Shown: in pieces, positions 1 to 12,065 of the stretch
How the letters are laid out: each line of letters starts with the position of its first letter
Numbering within the stretch: the stretch's first letter is position 1
From: Euglena gracilis
Taxonomy: Eukaryota; Euglenida; Euglenophyceae; Euglenales
Length of the DNA: 64,000 nucleotides
Assembly: GCA_039621445.1 (NCBI GenBank)
Contig: CP154954.1
Span: forward strand, 55,548,838-55,612,837
Direction: 5' to 3'
Made by a program: the position numbers and the translations under genes
The notes under the pieces: model-generated
Told to the model about the DNA's origin: nothing
What the model saw: only the letters and a program-made list of their open reading frames with translations
The model's database searches: none

Positions 1-989
1 AGAGGACATCTGCCACCGTGGGCAAAGAAAAAGCAACAGGCTCCTTCCATCTCCATCACATTTTAACTGATTGGTTAACTGCCCTCCCCAACAAGTCGAT
101 TAATTGGAGGGAGGGGTGGCAATTTGTAAACTGACCGTTGGTTAACCGAACAACACTGCAAATAAAAAAAAAACTAAATGATGAAATGGGGAAGTTTTCA
201 AATGTCAATCAGCCATCCTGCCAGACTTTGTATTGTGTGCGTGGTCAAATGAGTCAGAGACATAACACCATCGTTGGTCCATTGGCATTCATTGTCCTGC
301 ACTATGAACATGCTCCCCAAAATCCCCTGCCCTTCTTTCAGGAAGCCAACAAATTCGGATTGTGATGATCAGAAATAAACTAAGAAATAAACTAAGAAAT
401 AAACTAAGAAATAAACCGATGCTTCTGCAACAACCCACCCCAACACGGAGCACACAGTCGGCGAGTGGCGATTGGACCATCCCAATGACTGCGGGAGTGG
501 AGTGGGATGCGTGAGGCTGCAGTCGCTTGGGCTGTCCGGGAATGCCGGAAAGCCAATCACCGCGAAGGGGGAAGTCGGGAAGGAGGGGGCACGGCACCCC
601 TGCGGTGGTTACTGGGCAGGGACGGGACAGGGTTTTTTTTAAGGGCCCGGGGGGGGTGTCCGGACCCACCCGCCACCCCCTGGTGGGGCCTTTTTGAGGG
701 GTGAATTTTGGGTCCAGAAAATTATTTCTGGCGCCTCGCACCAAAAGTTGAGGAAAACCCCACCTCCGGCAGGGGACCCACTGGGCCCGACCCCGACCCC
801 AACCACACCCCCCCGGGGTACCAAGTCAGACCTGCCTCAGCCTCATCTCCAGCCTCAGTGGCACGGTGGTACCCCGGGGGCATGCCATGGAGTCGAGGCA
901 TGCCGCAAACGCAGGCCGCACCCCTCCTAAACCCCCACGCTGCTCCCCGCAGCGAGTGGGCATGGTGGGCTGACCGCCCTGAAAGGATC
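1..989. other. no gene seen; short tandem repeat
   Basis: I see no supported gene here. At about 374-416 a tandem repeat of roughly 12 bp (ACTAAGAAATAA) occurs about four times. From about 630 onward the sequence becomes rich in G and C runs, like the G-run repeats found throughout the window. Confidence 0.5.
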
Positions 990-1187
990 CTAAGCGGCTT
1001 CAGTGCCATCCGGGCAACCCCCCCCCCCGGGTTCTGGAGGGGGCGGCCGGTCAGGCAGCCGAAGCTCATGCAGCCCGGCGGGTGCCTGCAACTGTGCAGC
1101 TCCGGCCAGGCGGTCCGGGTCTCGAGGGGCACTGGGGACCGCTGACAGGGAGCTGCAGCCGAGGAGGGGTGCCACGATGAGCCCCAC
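990..1187 (-). CDS. candidate terminal exon, Pro-rich, unknown protein
   Basis: A GC-rich open frame on the minus strand reads through Ala, Leu and Pro-rich sequence (for example QAPAGLHELRLPDRPPPPEP) and ends at a TAG. AG acceptors are available just upstream (CTGTCAG, CCCCAG). It could be the last exon of a minus-strand gene, since GC-rich islands in this window are usually exons. No domain is recognised. The overlapping plus-strand and other minus-strand frames are also open, so the frame is a judgement. Confidence 0.3.
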   Translation of the reverse strand: MGLIVAPLLGCSSLSAVPSAPRDPDRLAGAAQLQAPAGLHELRLPDRPPPPEPGGGGCPDGTEAA

Positions 1188-2943
1188 TCGGTTACCCGGG
1201 TGCCCAGGCGGCCACGAACAACCCGGCCCCAGCGAGCCCCCAGTGCCCTCCAGAGACCACTGACCCCCAGCCAGGGCTGCACAGTCCCGGACACCTCACG
1301 GCGCCGGGGTGGAGCACCTCCCTAAAATCGCCCAAGCAAGGTGGGCGAGTGTCCTGGAACGTGGCCCCGGAGGTCTGCCAGACACCCACACGCCTTCGGA
1401 CGTGTGGTCACTTGGGCACCCCTGCTACCCATGCAGGGAGGGCAGTGGAGTCGAGTCCAAAAGGACGCTTCCCGACGTGTCAGGCCAATGGGTCCCGGAA
1501 GGGTGACGCCGCAATGTCACTTGACCGGGGGTTGCCAGGCCACAGACCAGGGGTTTTTTTAAGACCGGGGGGTGGGGAGGGGGGGGTCCCCGCCCCCCCC
1601 CCCCCCCCCTTGGGGGGGGGGACCCCCAGGGGGGGGGGGGAGGGGGTCCCGGGGGACCCACAAAAAATGGCCGAAAAATCGCGAAAAGTGCTAAAAATAG
1701 AATTTTTTCGGCGCCTGCGGCGCCGAAAAGTATATCCCACCCCCCTCCGGGGGGTACCCCCCCGGGGGGGGGGGGGGAGGGGACCGGAGGACCCATCCAC
1801 CCTACCCCTCCCCTTCCCCCCCCTCCGGGGGTCCAAACTTAAAAAAATCCCTGGCACAGACGACACGGAGAGAGCGGGGCTCTCTCACCCACCGATCTCC
1901 CCCCCCCCGGCCGAGAGACACCCACCCGCCTGCCTGCCCACTCCACCCCCCAGGGGTCCAAACTTAAAAAAAACCTCTGGGCCGGGAGCAGCCTGCGACG
2001 GCACCAATGGAGAGACAAAGTCATCCAGAGCCTCCGCAGGCTGCAAGTCCGCTGCAAGGCACTGTCCAGGCAGTTCTAGGCATCCTCCTGACACGGTTCG
2101 CGCGGACTTTCACGTTTGGAATTTTTTCATGATGTATCTGATTTCGAGGCGAAATTTTCCATTCCGACCAGGATTCTATTAAGGCCTGGCCCCCCTGAGG
2201 GGGGGGGGGTAGGACATTTCCAAAATTTTACTGCGCTTCGAGCCCAAACCTGTCATCAGGTTCTGGGCCTCCGAATGTGACCTCCTCCACAGGGTCCAGA
2301 CTTCCCCTGTGTGACCTGTCCTCCCATACAAATCACTGTTCCCTTTCCTCCTCAAACCCTCACAAGAAGTAGGACATTTGAATCAGCTTCACGTGACCCG
2401 GCATCACCCAAATCTGTCGGTGTGTTTTCGATGTACTTTCCAAAAAAAGCTTCAAAAATCAATGTTTTTTTTTGAGAAAGATCATGGGATACAGTTCGGG
2501 TGAACGCTTTCCAAAGATAACGCATCCGGGCCAAAATGAGCCAAACCCTCAAAACACTTGCCGACCTTTACATTTCTTCTTCAAATTGAAGATTTTCAAC
2601 GTTCCTGCATTTTGAAAGCGCTGTTGGAGATGCACAAGACAAAACGTTGAACCTTCCTGCAAAAATGCTGAGGACATCACCTGCACCGCCCAGATGCTGG
2701 TGGTGTTGGGGGAGAGCACGGAAGAATCTGCCTGCTTGTAGCTGGGAGGGCGGGTCAGGCCGATACGAAATCATATTGCACAGGGGGGACGGAAGGGGAA
2801 GAGGGAGTGGGAGCCTAGGCTGGTCTCGGAAGCTCACTCGGTGTGGGAATGATGAGAAGTTCTGAAGGGAAGGGACTTCCTGGACCACTCCCCTGCTGCA
2901 ATATGTGCGCATGATAAATTGGTGCCAGCAGGATACCAGTGAA
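1188..2943. other. no gene seen; G/C-run dispersed repeat
   Basis: This stretch has no supported gene. At about 1555-1840 it holds a copy of a dispersed repeat: a TTTTTTAAGACC edge, long G and C runs, then an AT-rich core with a GGCGCC(T)GCGGCGCC hairpin flanked by poly-T and AAAA. Similar copies lie at about 6.5, 6.9, 13.9, 16.6, 24.8, 46.4, 47.0 and 52.9 kb. Confidence 0.5.
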
Positions 2944-3050
2944 CCCAAAGAGCTGCCCAACTAGGGCAGCCCAACTAATGCACTTCGGCGACTCGCCCAC
3001 TTGCCTCCATGTGCATTAACCCTGGTCGGGCAGCTCTTCGTATTCGCTGA
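2944..3050. repeat. imperfect hairpin repeat, relative of 18427-18588
   Basis: The left arm (CCCAAAGAGCTGCCCAACTAGGG) pairs with a right arm ending in AACCCTGGTCGGGCAGCTCTT. The arm sequence is closely related to the much cleaner hairpin at 18427-18588 (CCAAAGAGTCGCCCAACTAGGG), so the two look like copies of one foldback family. Confidence 0.5.
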
Positions 3051-3985
3051 GCATCCAGCAGAAGCCAATATAGTGACGTTGAGCGGGACGGGTTGAATTT
3101 TCTGAATTGAATCTTCTGGATGAGAATGTTAACCCTTACCCTGTGCATTCAAATAACCTCATCAAATACCTTGGGAGGTGTGATGTGGCTGCCGCAGCTA
3201 GCCACGCGCTACCAAAATTGGGCCGTGGTGGCCACCCCCCCCCCACAATAACTGCTCCAGGAGGGGGGAAGGGGGGGGGATCCACCCCTGCCCCACCCAG
3301 CACCCATTGGGTGTCGGAATCCAAGACTGCCCGATGGGGGGCCTCCGGCTTCAACGACGTCCTGTGTGATATTCATCGGAGGTCGAAATGAGGCTCAGAA
3401 CCTCGCCCCTCGATCGAGCAAAATGGGAGCGACTCGGAAGACTGGGGAGGAAGACAGGGGGAGGGGACAGTGACAATGAAGTGCGCAGGGGAAGTTGCCC
3501 AAGGGGCCCCTCCGCAAAAGAAGAGCATTGGGGCGCAGGGCTGTGTCTCCGAAACGCTCTGGCCTCCCCGGGGACGCGTGCCATCCATCATTCAGATCCG
3601 CACCTGAATTCCGGGCTCCTGGACAGTGGTGATGGCTGAAAAATGGCGGAGTTTCCTCAAAGGTGTGGCTGCCGCCCAAACTTCAATAACACGGACCTCC
3701 CGAAGAAATGTGGGACGCTCCCCACACCACAACAATGGTGCGGCAAGTTTGGGCACGCTTGGGAATGGAATTTTGCCGCAATGGTCACTCTGAAATCAGT
3801 TTCACCATTTAACCAGAATCCCACGAGGACTGCCTTGAACCTTGTCAAACATAAAGACAATGCCAAGAAGAAATCCATGAATTGCCTTGAAGCGCTCTGT
3901 GACAGTCTTCAGAAAAGCGAATCAGCAAACCTTGGACACAGAGGGCAGGGTTACGATAGGAGGATGCTCCGTAGCAGGAGTCTGC
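3051..3985. other. no gene identified
   Basis: Several medium open frames exist on both strands, but none shows a recognisable domain or a convincing splice context. I see nothing firm here. Confidence 0.4.
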
Positions 3986-4222
3986 CAAGCCTCCTCAAAA
4001 ATGCGCAAACGACATCCGAGGAGGCTTGCGATGTCGTTTGAGGTCGTTCAAGGAGGCTCGAAATATTTGAGGAAGTTCGAGAGCCTCCTCAAAAAACAAA
4101 TTCGACCTTGTTCAGGGCCATTTGTGGTGCTTCGAGGAGGCTGCTTAAGCCCCCCCCCGCTCTGAGGGGGGGGCTTAAAAACGTCCGAGGAGGCTCGAGG
4201 TCGAACGTTCGAGCTGGTAAAC
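3986..4222. repeat. diverged copy of the TTCGAGGAGG palindromic repeat
   Basis: Alternating CGAGGAGGCTCGAG and CCTCCTC words form a degenerate version of the 43-bp unit array at 17.7-19.3 kb. It ends with the same signature as that array: GCTTAAGCCCCCC, a short loop, GGGGGGGCTTAAAAACGT, then CGAACGTTCGAG. A third relative lies at 53.08-53.25 kb. Confidence 0.6.
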
Positions 4223-6142
4223 CCCCTACACAGAGGACACTTTGGAGGCCCCACCCAATGATGCGTTAAGGCAAATTTGTGCCTTTTGCCATTCTTTTGG
4301 TGGGTTCATGCGTGTCATCTTCGTTGGCTAACCGTTGGATATGTCTTTGGATTGGAGGTTTCAAATTGCGGTCAATATGGCAGTGGTCGGTATTATGTAC
4401 CACAGCCACACAAATGAACATTATTGCCAAAAGTTCAAAAGTTACAAAATCTTACATTTTGACTAGGAAACTGTTGTCCAAAGGGAATCATTCAAAAATT
4501 TTCAAAACTCTTTAAAATTTCAAACCATTCCAAAACATAAAAGCAAAAAGAACCAAAATTCAACAGGCCGATCCCCTCCAAGAAAAATGCAAAAAGAGGG
4601 AATACTTCTGGCTGCTTTGTCTGGTTGGCAATCGACGTTGATGAACGCTCTCCTCATCTCCTGCCTCTTTCACGCCCACTTCCCCATTTCTTCCTCTGAG
4701 CAACGAAAATATGAAGTCCATGTCATACAGCCCTTCTGAACGGCATAGACAACGAGAGAGAAAACAGGGGGGGGGGCTGGAAGGGAGGTGCCAAAGAGCT
4801 GCCCAACGGGCAACCCGCTGCATTAAAGAAGCGTTGGCACCAGAGAGTTACACACGTGCAGGAAGCCTCCATGCTGGATTGCGGGAGACCAGTTTGCAGA
4901 AAAAAAAACAATCAAACGCGTCAAACAAGTTCCGATTTACGAAAGGTTTCACAAATTGGTGCCCGGAGTTTATGCCATCCACAAAATTGTGACTGCACAT
5001 CCAGTACAAAAGGTGGCGGCCAGCTTGTTTTCTTGATCGATCCAGAGGGACTCAGCGTGGTCCAGATTAGGCCTTTTGTTTTTGCTTTGATCAGATTTCT
5101 TTTACTGGTGGAGGGTTGGTCCCACCATCAACCCACCTACCCCCCCCCCCCCGGGGGGACGGGGGTCCAGCAGACCCCCCCCCGGGGGGCCCAAAATTTG
5201 ACTGGAAAGCAGACAATACACTCTTTCCTATTTCAAACCTCCAGCGCTTTCAGTGAATGAATGCCTGCTGAGTGATTTGAGCCTTGTGTCTCTCCCACTG
5301 GAAGAGGGGATCTAATAAGCACCACCCTCCACACAGGGTACTGGGTGGGGATGGGGATATGAGACCAGAGTTTCATTTATTCGCCCCCTGAGAAGCCTTA
5401 TAGAGCTCAAGCTCGGTCTGTATTCTTTTGCATTGCATAAATAACTGCCTTTGACGGATCAAGAAAGAAGCTTTTGTGAATGCAACCCCATTTGTGTCAT
5501 TCTCCATACATTCTTAAAATCACAGAAAACGGCCAGGATGACTGATGAAATGCTTTTGTAGTCAATTTTATATTCCCAATAATAGCACAAAAAATTATAA
5601 CAAACAAATAATAACCTCTAGTGCCCCAATAATGACCATAGGAGTTTTGTTTGTTGGGGAGGGGCTTATTTACCCAATCAAGGCGAAAATTCTCAGGGTC
5701 AGTTGGCAGTAACGAAGTGGGCTTCCCTTATGAGAACAACTTGACAACTTGGGTCTGGACGACAACCTCTAAAAGCATGTGGACTTGGGTCACCTGAGGC
5801 TCAGCCCCTAACACTCCATTGAGGCTCATGCAGTCAATGTCACTTGATATTGCGTTGATATTTTCTGCCAAGTTGTTGCTGCAGTTGGGAGCATCGGGCT
5901 TCAATGGTGCGTTCTGCTGAGGAAATGGACTTTGTGGAGGTTGCCAGAGAATGGGAAGAGCACAAACCCCAGCAGGGTCCCTGCTGCAGCGCGTGAATGG
6001 GTTGCACAGCAAAGCAGGGCGGTTCCCCCGTCCCCCCGGTCCTCCCGTCGCTCAGTGGTACGTGGTTTGGCAGTCTGTGTCTGACTTCATTTCATGGCCC
6101 AGCCAGCGGAGGCCAATGTCTGGCACATAGCGGAGGCGAGCG
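4223..6142. other. no gene identified
   Basis: The sequence is of mixed composition with short open frames only. It includes a G/C-run stretch at about 5137-5190. I see no supported coding or RNA gene. Confidence 0.4.
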
Positions 6143-6514
6143 TCAGACTCTCTTTCCTGGCCGTGTGTCGTTTGGTGCCCCGGACAATGGCGTCCGGAGT
6201 CTCCGGATGGGTTGGCGTGGGGCCCGCCCCGACGGTCCGGAACCGCAACCCAGGGGCCAGCCGTCGTCTCCCCCCGTCGAGAGCAGCTGCGCAGGGCCAC
6301 CCGCCGAGGGCAGTCCACGGCGTCCGGGTGGTGCACCGGCGGACGTGCCGGAGGGCAGCCCTGTGGGAGAGGCCATGGATTCACTCCGTGACCCTGACAG
6401 GCTAACAGCGGGAAGCTCTTCCAGGGACCAAACCCGGTCGACCCCCCCCCCAACCGCCAAACTGTCCAAAACAGGGAATTTCTTAAGGACCCCCGTCCAG
6501 CCTCCGGCTGGCAA
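6143..6514 (-). CDS. candidate Ser/Gly/Pro-rich exon, frame unresolved
   Basis: This is a GC-rich island open in several frames. One minus frame gives Ser/Gly/Pro-rich sequence ending GAPNDTRPGKRV and a stop. Another, starting after a CTCCCACAG acceptor, ends TLASAMCQTLASAGWAMK and a stop. Either could be the last exon of a minus-strand gene shared with 7026-7279. No domain is recognised, so the call rests on composition and one splice signal. Confidence 0.25.
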   Translation of the reverse strand: MPAGGWTGVLKKFPVLDSLAVGGGVDRVWSLEELPAVSLSGSRSESMASPTGLPSGTSAGAPPGRRGLPSAGGPAQLLSTGGDDGWPLGCGSGPSGRAPRQPIRRLRTPLSGAPNDTRPGKRV

Positions 6515-7025
6515 AAAGGCTGCTGGCTGGATTTGAGCTGCTGGCTGGACCCCCCCCCGGGGGGGGGGGGGGGGGGAGGGGGGGGGTCCGGGGCTGGAGC
6601 GGGCTGGGCTGGGCTGGGTCGACGGTAAACAAAATTTTCTGACACATTTTGGCCATTTTCGACATTTTGATGGGTGGAGCTAGATCAAGGCTGGGGGGCT
6701 GTGATGGAGGGGCTGTGATGAGGGGGAAAAATGCAGGGATAAGTGAGCTGGACAGCCCAGTTGGCTGGCCGGCCTGCGGCCGGCTGGGCCGGCCTTCGGC
6801 CGGCTGGCCCGGCCTCCGGCCGGGCTGGATCCGACTTTATTTCACTCGACCCCCGGGGGGGGGGGGGGGCTCCCAGCCCGAATTTGGGCTGCTGGCTGGA
6901 TTTGAGCTGCTGGCTGGCTGGACCCCCCCCCCCGGGGGGTAGGGTACCCTCCGGCTTAAGAAATTCCCTGGTCCAAAACCCCCCAAAAATACACCCACCA
7001 TGGATTTTGGCCGGGACAGACTTAC
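6515..7025. repeat. two G-run dispersed repeat copies
   Basis: Two related blocks repeat the words CCTCCGGC..AAG, GCTGGCTGGATTTGAGCTGCTGG and CCCCCCCGGGGGG (about 6480-6600 and 6840-6970), in roughly inverted arrangement around a GGCCGGC-rich tandem at 6765-6830. No gene is seen. Confidence 0.5.
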
Positions 7026-7279
7026 CCATTTGTGTCCGTGGGGCCAACGGCGCAAGCCACCGACCGACCCGGTCTCGAAAACCGCCCCCAGGGGTGGGGC
7101 CAAATGAATCCGTGGGGGAGGCGTATGGAGGGGTGGGGAGACAGACAGGGGTAGGAGCCAGAGGAGCTGAGGCGAGGGGCAGGTCACTGGGTCCACCCTG
7201 TGGGCTCGGGGCCATGGCACCGGCAACACCCATGGCACCGTCCATCCAGGGAGGAAGGGGCATGCAGCTTGGCTGGAGG
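7026..7279 (-). CDS. candidate Pro-rich exon with a strong donor
   Basis: The minus frame reads Pro/Ser/Ala-rich sequence, including PTPVCLPTPPYASPTDSFGP, then APLAPRTQMG. It ends exactly at a consensus 5' splice site (G|GTAAGT, complement at 7020-7025). A plausible CCTCCAG acceptor is at the upstream edge. The product is unknown; low-complexity Pro-rich exons like this are common in extracellular or linker regions. It is probably part of a minus-strand gene together with 6143-6514. Confidence 0.4.
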
Positions 7280-8700
7280 TCCCGGCACTCATGAGGTCGA
7301 TTGCCACCCAAAGCCGATGTCCGTCGGTTTTGTGATTTGTCATTGTTCCTGTCCAGAAACCCACGGGGGGTCATTTCTTTCAATTAAAAAAAAATCTCCC
7401 CCACATTACCTGGCGGGGGCCAAATCATCGGAATCATCTTTTGACCCCCGCCGCTTTTTTGGTGGGTGTTTACCTTGGCGGCAGGCGCTTGGGGGAAGAA
7501 TGCAGAATGGCATCCCATCCAAGGCTGTACAGGAAAGCCCAGGGGGGGGTGCGACCCCAACCACCCAGCACCGCACCCCACAAGGAAAAATTCCGTGGGC
7601 GCCGAAGATGCCGAAGAAAAAAATTTGACCTAAAGATCAGATCGGATTGACAGAAAGGTGGGGGGGTTCGGCACCTCCCCACCAGGATGGGGGGGGGGGC
7701 TGATTTCCTCCCCATCCACCACCTACAGGTTTCACCATTCAGCCCTGATCCCAGCTCCCTGGACTAAGTCACGACGTCAGTGAACGTGCTAGGCACGCAG
7801 ACTGATGCCCGTGACTGGCCTAGGCCGGGAGTGCAGTGCAGGAGAGGGAGGAAGGTGGAGCGGCGACACCGTTGTGGAACACCATCGGAAGGCCTGGGCG
7901 TGAGGTATTTACATCTCCGTGAAGCCAGCGCCTGCATCCAGACGGGCCTCACTTTGGTCAACCCACGCCGAGTTAAAGCGGCTTTGGGGCGTTCTTGGCA
8001 CGTGGATGACAGATATATTTAGATGGATATTCCGAGACCGGTGGTTGATACCTGTGTTGTGTGCGTGCGCACGCGTGCGTGTCTGTTTGACGCGGGCCTC
8101 CATGATGTCAATGACAGATGGAAACCTGGGAAAAAATGATAGAAAATGCTTTTTTCTATGTGGCATGGACCTGCTCAGTGTGAAGAGACCTGCTGGAAAA
8201 AAACTTTTGAAAGACAAAAAACATGCATTTGACTCCATTGACTGAAAGACTCTTCGAATTAGTTGTGACGAAAAAGGGGGAAAACGACCCGAACTGGGTT
8301 CCAAGATGAAAGCCCTGATGTCTGAAACGATAACAGTGTTTTTCCAGTTATTTCATTTTCCCTTTTTCCACAGGTGTCGAATTCGTCCAAATTTGAAGAA
8401 AAAAAACAGCTTTTTACTCACTCACGCAGCTGACATGTGCGAGAGAAGAGAACTATTAGCACCCCAATAGACGTACTCTTGGAATTTCCACAAGGGTGTT
8501 TCTTATTTAATGAACATCAAAATCCAAAAAAAAAATCCAACAAAAATATTTTTCATTTCTCACAGGATGAAGGCCCCGAAAGAAAAACTTTGACATGGAA
8601 CTAAGTATGGGAAGAGGTGGGGTTGGACACGCCACCATCTTTAGGATTTCTGGGATTACCCTTCGGACCTGCTCGAGATATAAAAATGGGGGAAGCACAC
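7280..8700. other. no gene identified
   Basis: The stretch has AT-richer sequence with short G/C-run patches (7540, 7660-7700). I found no supported gene. Confidence 0.4.
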
Positions 8701-8706
8701 TTATCA

Positions 8707-9609
8707 GCAAGCACCTATAGTTGACCCCCAGATTTTCCGCCATTTTCGGCCATTTGCGGCCATTTTCGGCCATTCTCGGCCATTTTCGGCCATTTTTTTT
8801 CCTTTAGGTGGGGGTAAAAGCTGCCTTAAAATTCTTTCATACCAACAATGCATTTTGACCATTCAGTCAACATGCAAGCAGTCGTGACAAGCTAACACAT
8901 CCAAGGAGGTCCGTTTGGAATGGGTGCTCAGGGATTAAAGAGGTCAAAGAGTTTTTTTTGCAATATTGCAAGGTTTTGGGAATAGGCTTCTTTTTTCCTG
9001 CCAGAAAGGCTCTTGTCCACTTTGGTCTTTTTTTTTTGCTGGGGGTTCTTTGGACGCTTCATGAGAGTGGTGGCACATGACATATTAATCACAATGGTGG
9101 TGGCAACACCAAAACTGGTGCTTTTCTGCATCTTGTCCAGCATCTGCATCTTGTACAGCATCTGCATCTCGTCCAGTGTCTGCATCTTGTTTAGCATCTG
9201 CATCTTGTCCAGCATCTGCATCATATTCTTCAAAATATACTAAAAAAAATGCCAGCATCGCCCTGTCACCAAAATTTTCTGAAACGCCATCAAAACATTC
9301 AGCTTTGGCCCAAATAACCCTTTCGGAGGTGGTTCTTTGAGCAGCATGTGCTGCAAGGCCAGGCATAATAACAAAAGAAGAGAGGCTGCACAGAGACAAG
9401 AATCAGTCGCACTGAAAATTGCCCCTCAAGGAAAAAGCAACTGTTAGGCAAAAAAAAAAAACTCGAAAAAAAACTGCAACAAATTTTTTCTCATTTTCGG
9501 CCATTTTCGGCCATTTTCGGCCATTTTCAGGACACCCACCTATAGAGCCCAAAATTTCATTTTCGGCCATTTTCGGCCATTTTCGGCCATTTTTACTATA
9601 GGTGCTTGC
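8707..9609. mobile_element. non-autonomous TIR element, 903 bp
   Basis: The ends are perfect 15-bp inverted repeats, GCAAGCACCTATAGT (8707-8721 and complement at 9595-9609). They are flanked by a 6-bp direct duplication, TTATCA (8701-8706 and 9610-9615). Next to both ends are tandem arrays of GGCCATTTTC (8737-8790; 9494-9530 and 9560-9592). The interior has an 18-bp tandem repeat of ATCTTGTCCAGCATCTGC type (about 9118-9225) and no transposase. It is therefore probably a MITE-like element moved in trans. Confidence 0.8.
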
Positions 9610-9615
9610 TTATCA

Positions 9616-10061
9616 GGCAGCCAGTTTTGGGTGCTCCGGTCGCCTGTCTCTTTGAGGACTTGAGGATAGCTGGGCTAGGGCCATATATTTGTGCTGGATG
9701 ATACCCCCCCCCCCCCGGAAGCTGTTTCCAGACAAGTCATGAACCCTGGGGGGTGTGCATTACATGGAGGGCTGATTTAGGCAATACTCAACAACTGGGG
9801 AACATTGCACATATTGGGGGGGTAATCACAGAGAGGAAACCTGAAGGGGGGGCTGTCTGATCTCCAGCTGCTTCCGCACACGACGCATTCCAATGCAAGT
9901 CAGAGGTGCTGTTGACAGGGGTATCAGCTGGGTTCTAGAAAGCAGCCGAGGCAATTATACTCACACAGCGGACACCACCATGGTTCTCGAGTGGCCACCA
10001 AAAGTATGCATCCAGGTCCATGCTGCTTATTGGACGAGATACTTACGCGCATTTGCGCGCA
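9616..10061. other. no gene seen
   Basis: Only short open frames occur between the 903-bp element and the CA microsatellite. Confidence 0.4.
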
Positions 10062-10122
10062 AGCGCACGCGCACGTGCACACGCACACGTGCACACGCAC
10101 ACGTGCACACACACGCGCGTGC

Positions 10123-10170
<48 letters not shown>

Positions 10171-10222
10171 GCGCGCGCGCACACACACACACACGCGTGC
10201 GCGCGCGTGCGCGCGCACACGC

Positions 10223-10261
<39 letters not shown>

Positions 10262-10265
10262 ACGC

Positions 10266-10327
<62 letters not shown>

Positions 10328-10385
10328 ACACACACACACACGCACACACACACGCGCACACACACACACACATGTGTGTGTGCAT
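10062..10385. repeat. (CA)n / (CGCA)n microsatellite
   Basis: About 320 bp of CA dinucleotides are interspersed with CGCA and CGTGCA variants, including an ACGC tetranucleotide run at 10127-10170. The long His/Thr or Cys/Val open frames across it are artefacts of the repeat. Confidence 0.95.
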
Positions 10386-11178
10386 ACAAGCATCCCTGGG
10401 TTGCATCAGACGGGACGTTGGGGTGGGTGACACATCAATTTTTACATGAGTCAGTTGAGCAAAATAAAATAAAAAATTGCTGCCCTAAAATAAGCAAAGC
10501 TTCTCTAAAAAAAATTGACATGGCATTGACATGGGACGTCATGTCCAGAGGGGGGGGTCTATGGTAGGGTGACAAATACGGTGCTATCTGGATATGTCTA
10601 TTCCTCCTTCGAATGAGAGAACACCAGTTCGCTTCCTTCATCTCCTCTCCCTCCTCCCTCCTCCCTCCTCACTTGTCTGGTTGCTGGATGCATGCTTGAA
10701 AATCCGCAGAAACCGTTTCAAGGGGACGGCCGGGAGGCCATCCCCTCTTTCACGCTTTGAAGCCCGTGGGCGAACCAGGCATTTGCTTAAGGCAGTAAGG
10801 ACCCGGGGGGTCCACTGGCTAGCCATTTTACATGACACTGGAAAAAAGAAACAAATTAGACCTCCTCCTCCCCCACACGAAAAAAATTCTCCTCCGGTGC
10901 TGTGGGGGAAATGAGGTTTCTGATGTGCCTTTTTTGTCTGATATTTATTCCAAAAAAAAAACTCGAAACGGCCAAAAATGTGTTTGGCCGGGTTTTTTTC
11001 GTGGCGCTTCGCTCCGGTCACTGAAAAAAAAAATCTCCACACCTAGCCCTGCTAGCGGACCCCCCAGCAGACCCTGGGGGTCTGCTAGGATTTCCATTGG
11101 CGAAATTTGGACCAGCTGCGTTGGAGTGCCCCCCCCCCCAATAATGGGAGTCCCACCCCGACGCCGCCCGGGTGGGGG
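10386..11178. other. no gene seen
   Basis: I see no supported gene. A CT-rich run at 10640-10675 and G/C-run patches precede the 3' end of the cyclase copy A gene. Confidence 0.4.
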
Positions 11179-11316
11179 TCAGCCAGGGCCTGGCCCTTGC
11201 AGCAGGCGGAGGCTGGCCAGGTCCTGCGGGGACAGGTCCGCGGCGTACGTCTGCTGGACGTGGCGGACCTCCCGCTGCAGGACGCCGAGGGATTGCGTGG
11301 TGGGGCGGGGGCCGGG
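11179..11316 (-). CDS. nucleotidyl cyclase copy A, last exon
   Basis: A 138-nt exon (46 codons with the stop) starts in phase 0 after a GGGCAG acceptor and ends PGPG-TGA. It contains VLQREVRHVQQTYAADLSPQD then LASLRLL, clearly homologous to copy B's exon at 39003-39299 (EEIGRVERLYGPHLSPQD, ASLRLL). The phase matches the upstream exon at 12699-12902. This short amphipathic tail follows the catalytic domain and its role is unknown. Copy A stops here, whereas copy B's frame continues. Confidence 0.6.
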   Translation of the reverse strand, partial: PGPRPTTQSLGVLQREVRHVQQTYAADLSPQDLASLRLLQGPGPG

Positions 11317-11476
11317 CTGCCCAGCCTGAGCCACCCCCCCCCCCCCCCGGCTCAGAGGGTTGCGGGATGGCCCCATGTCCAGAGCCCGGGGCAGGCATTC
11401 ACAACAGCCAGGGTTGGGACAACAGGGTGCATGCCTTAATTCCTGCGCTGGGGGTGAAGTACCTCCCCCATCTTGT

Positions 11477-12065
11477 CCAACGACCACTAAAGATCGCTAC
11501 TGACCGGGAGGGTGGTCGCTATTTCGGCCAAATATCGCTACTGACCGGGGGGGGGGTCGTTAGACAAGACCGGGGTCAAAATTTTCTATCCCGCTTCGTC
11601 CCAAGGTGAACAACAGGTGAACAAAAGGTGAACAAAGTGGTCAAAAGGGGGCAAAAAGTGGATAAAAGCTGCCCAAAGTGGCTTAAAATGGCCACAAATG
11701 TGCAAAAATAGCCAGAAGCAGCCAAAAATTGGCATAAATGAAGCAAAAATGCATTCAAAGCAGCCAAAAGTGGTCTAAATTGCCAAAAATGCAGCCCAGA
11801 GTGGCCAAAAGTGTCCAAAAGTGGCCAAAGGTGGTCGAAAATGGCCAAAAACATGGCCAAAAAAAGCCAAAAGTTGATGATTTGCAGAAAACCAGGCAAA
11901 AAAAAAAGAATGAAAATCAACGACAGATGGGACACTGGTGGAAATTTGTGAAAATTGCAAACGGGAATGTCTGGAAAAAAAGATCACCTGGAAAAAGATC
12001 GCTACTGACCAGGGGAGTAGGGGAGTGGTCGTTGGACAAGGCCGGTCGTTGGACAAAGGGGGGGG
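11477..12065. repeat. TCCAACGACC-bounded repeat with GGCCAAAA tandem core
   Basis: The left border has TTGTCCAACGACC and two GCTACTGACCGGGGG...GTCGTTAGACAAG words. The right border has CTACTGACC...GTGGTCGTTGGACAAGG and GGTCGTTGGACAAAGG. Between them lie about 400 bp of degenerate GTGGCCAAAA units. The same build, with the core in opposite orientation, recurs at 48005-48597, so this is one repeat family about 590 bp long. Confidence 0.6.

Noticed and set aside
9893-10567. His/Thr- and Cys/Val-rich frames
   Set aside because: They are pure products of the CA microsatellite.
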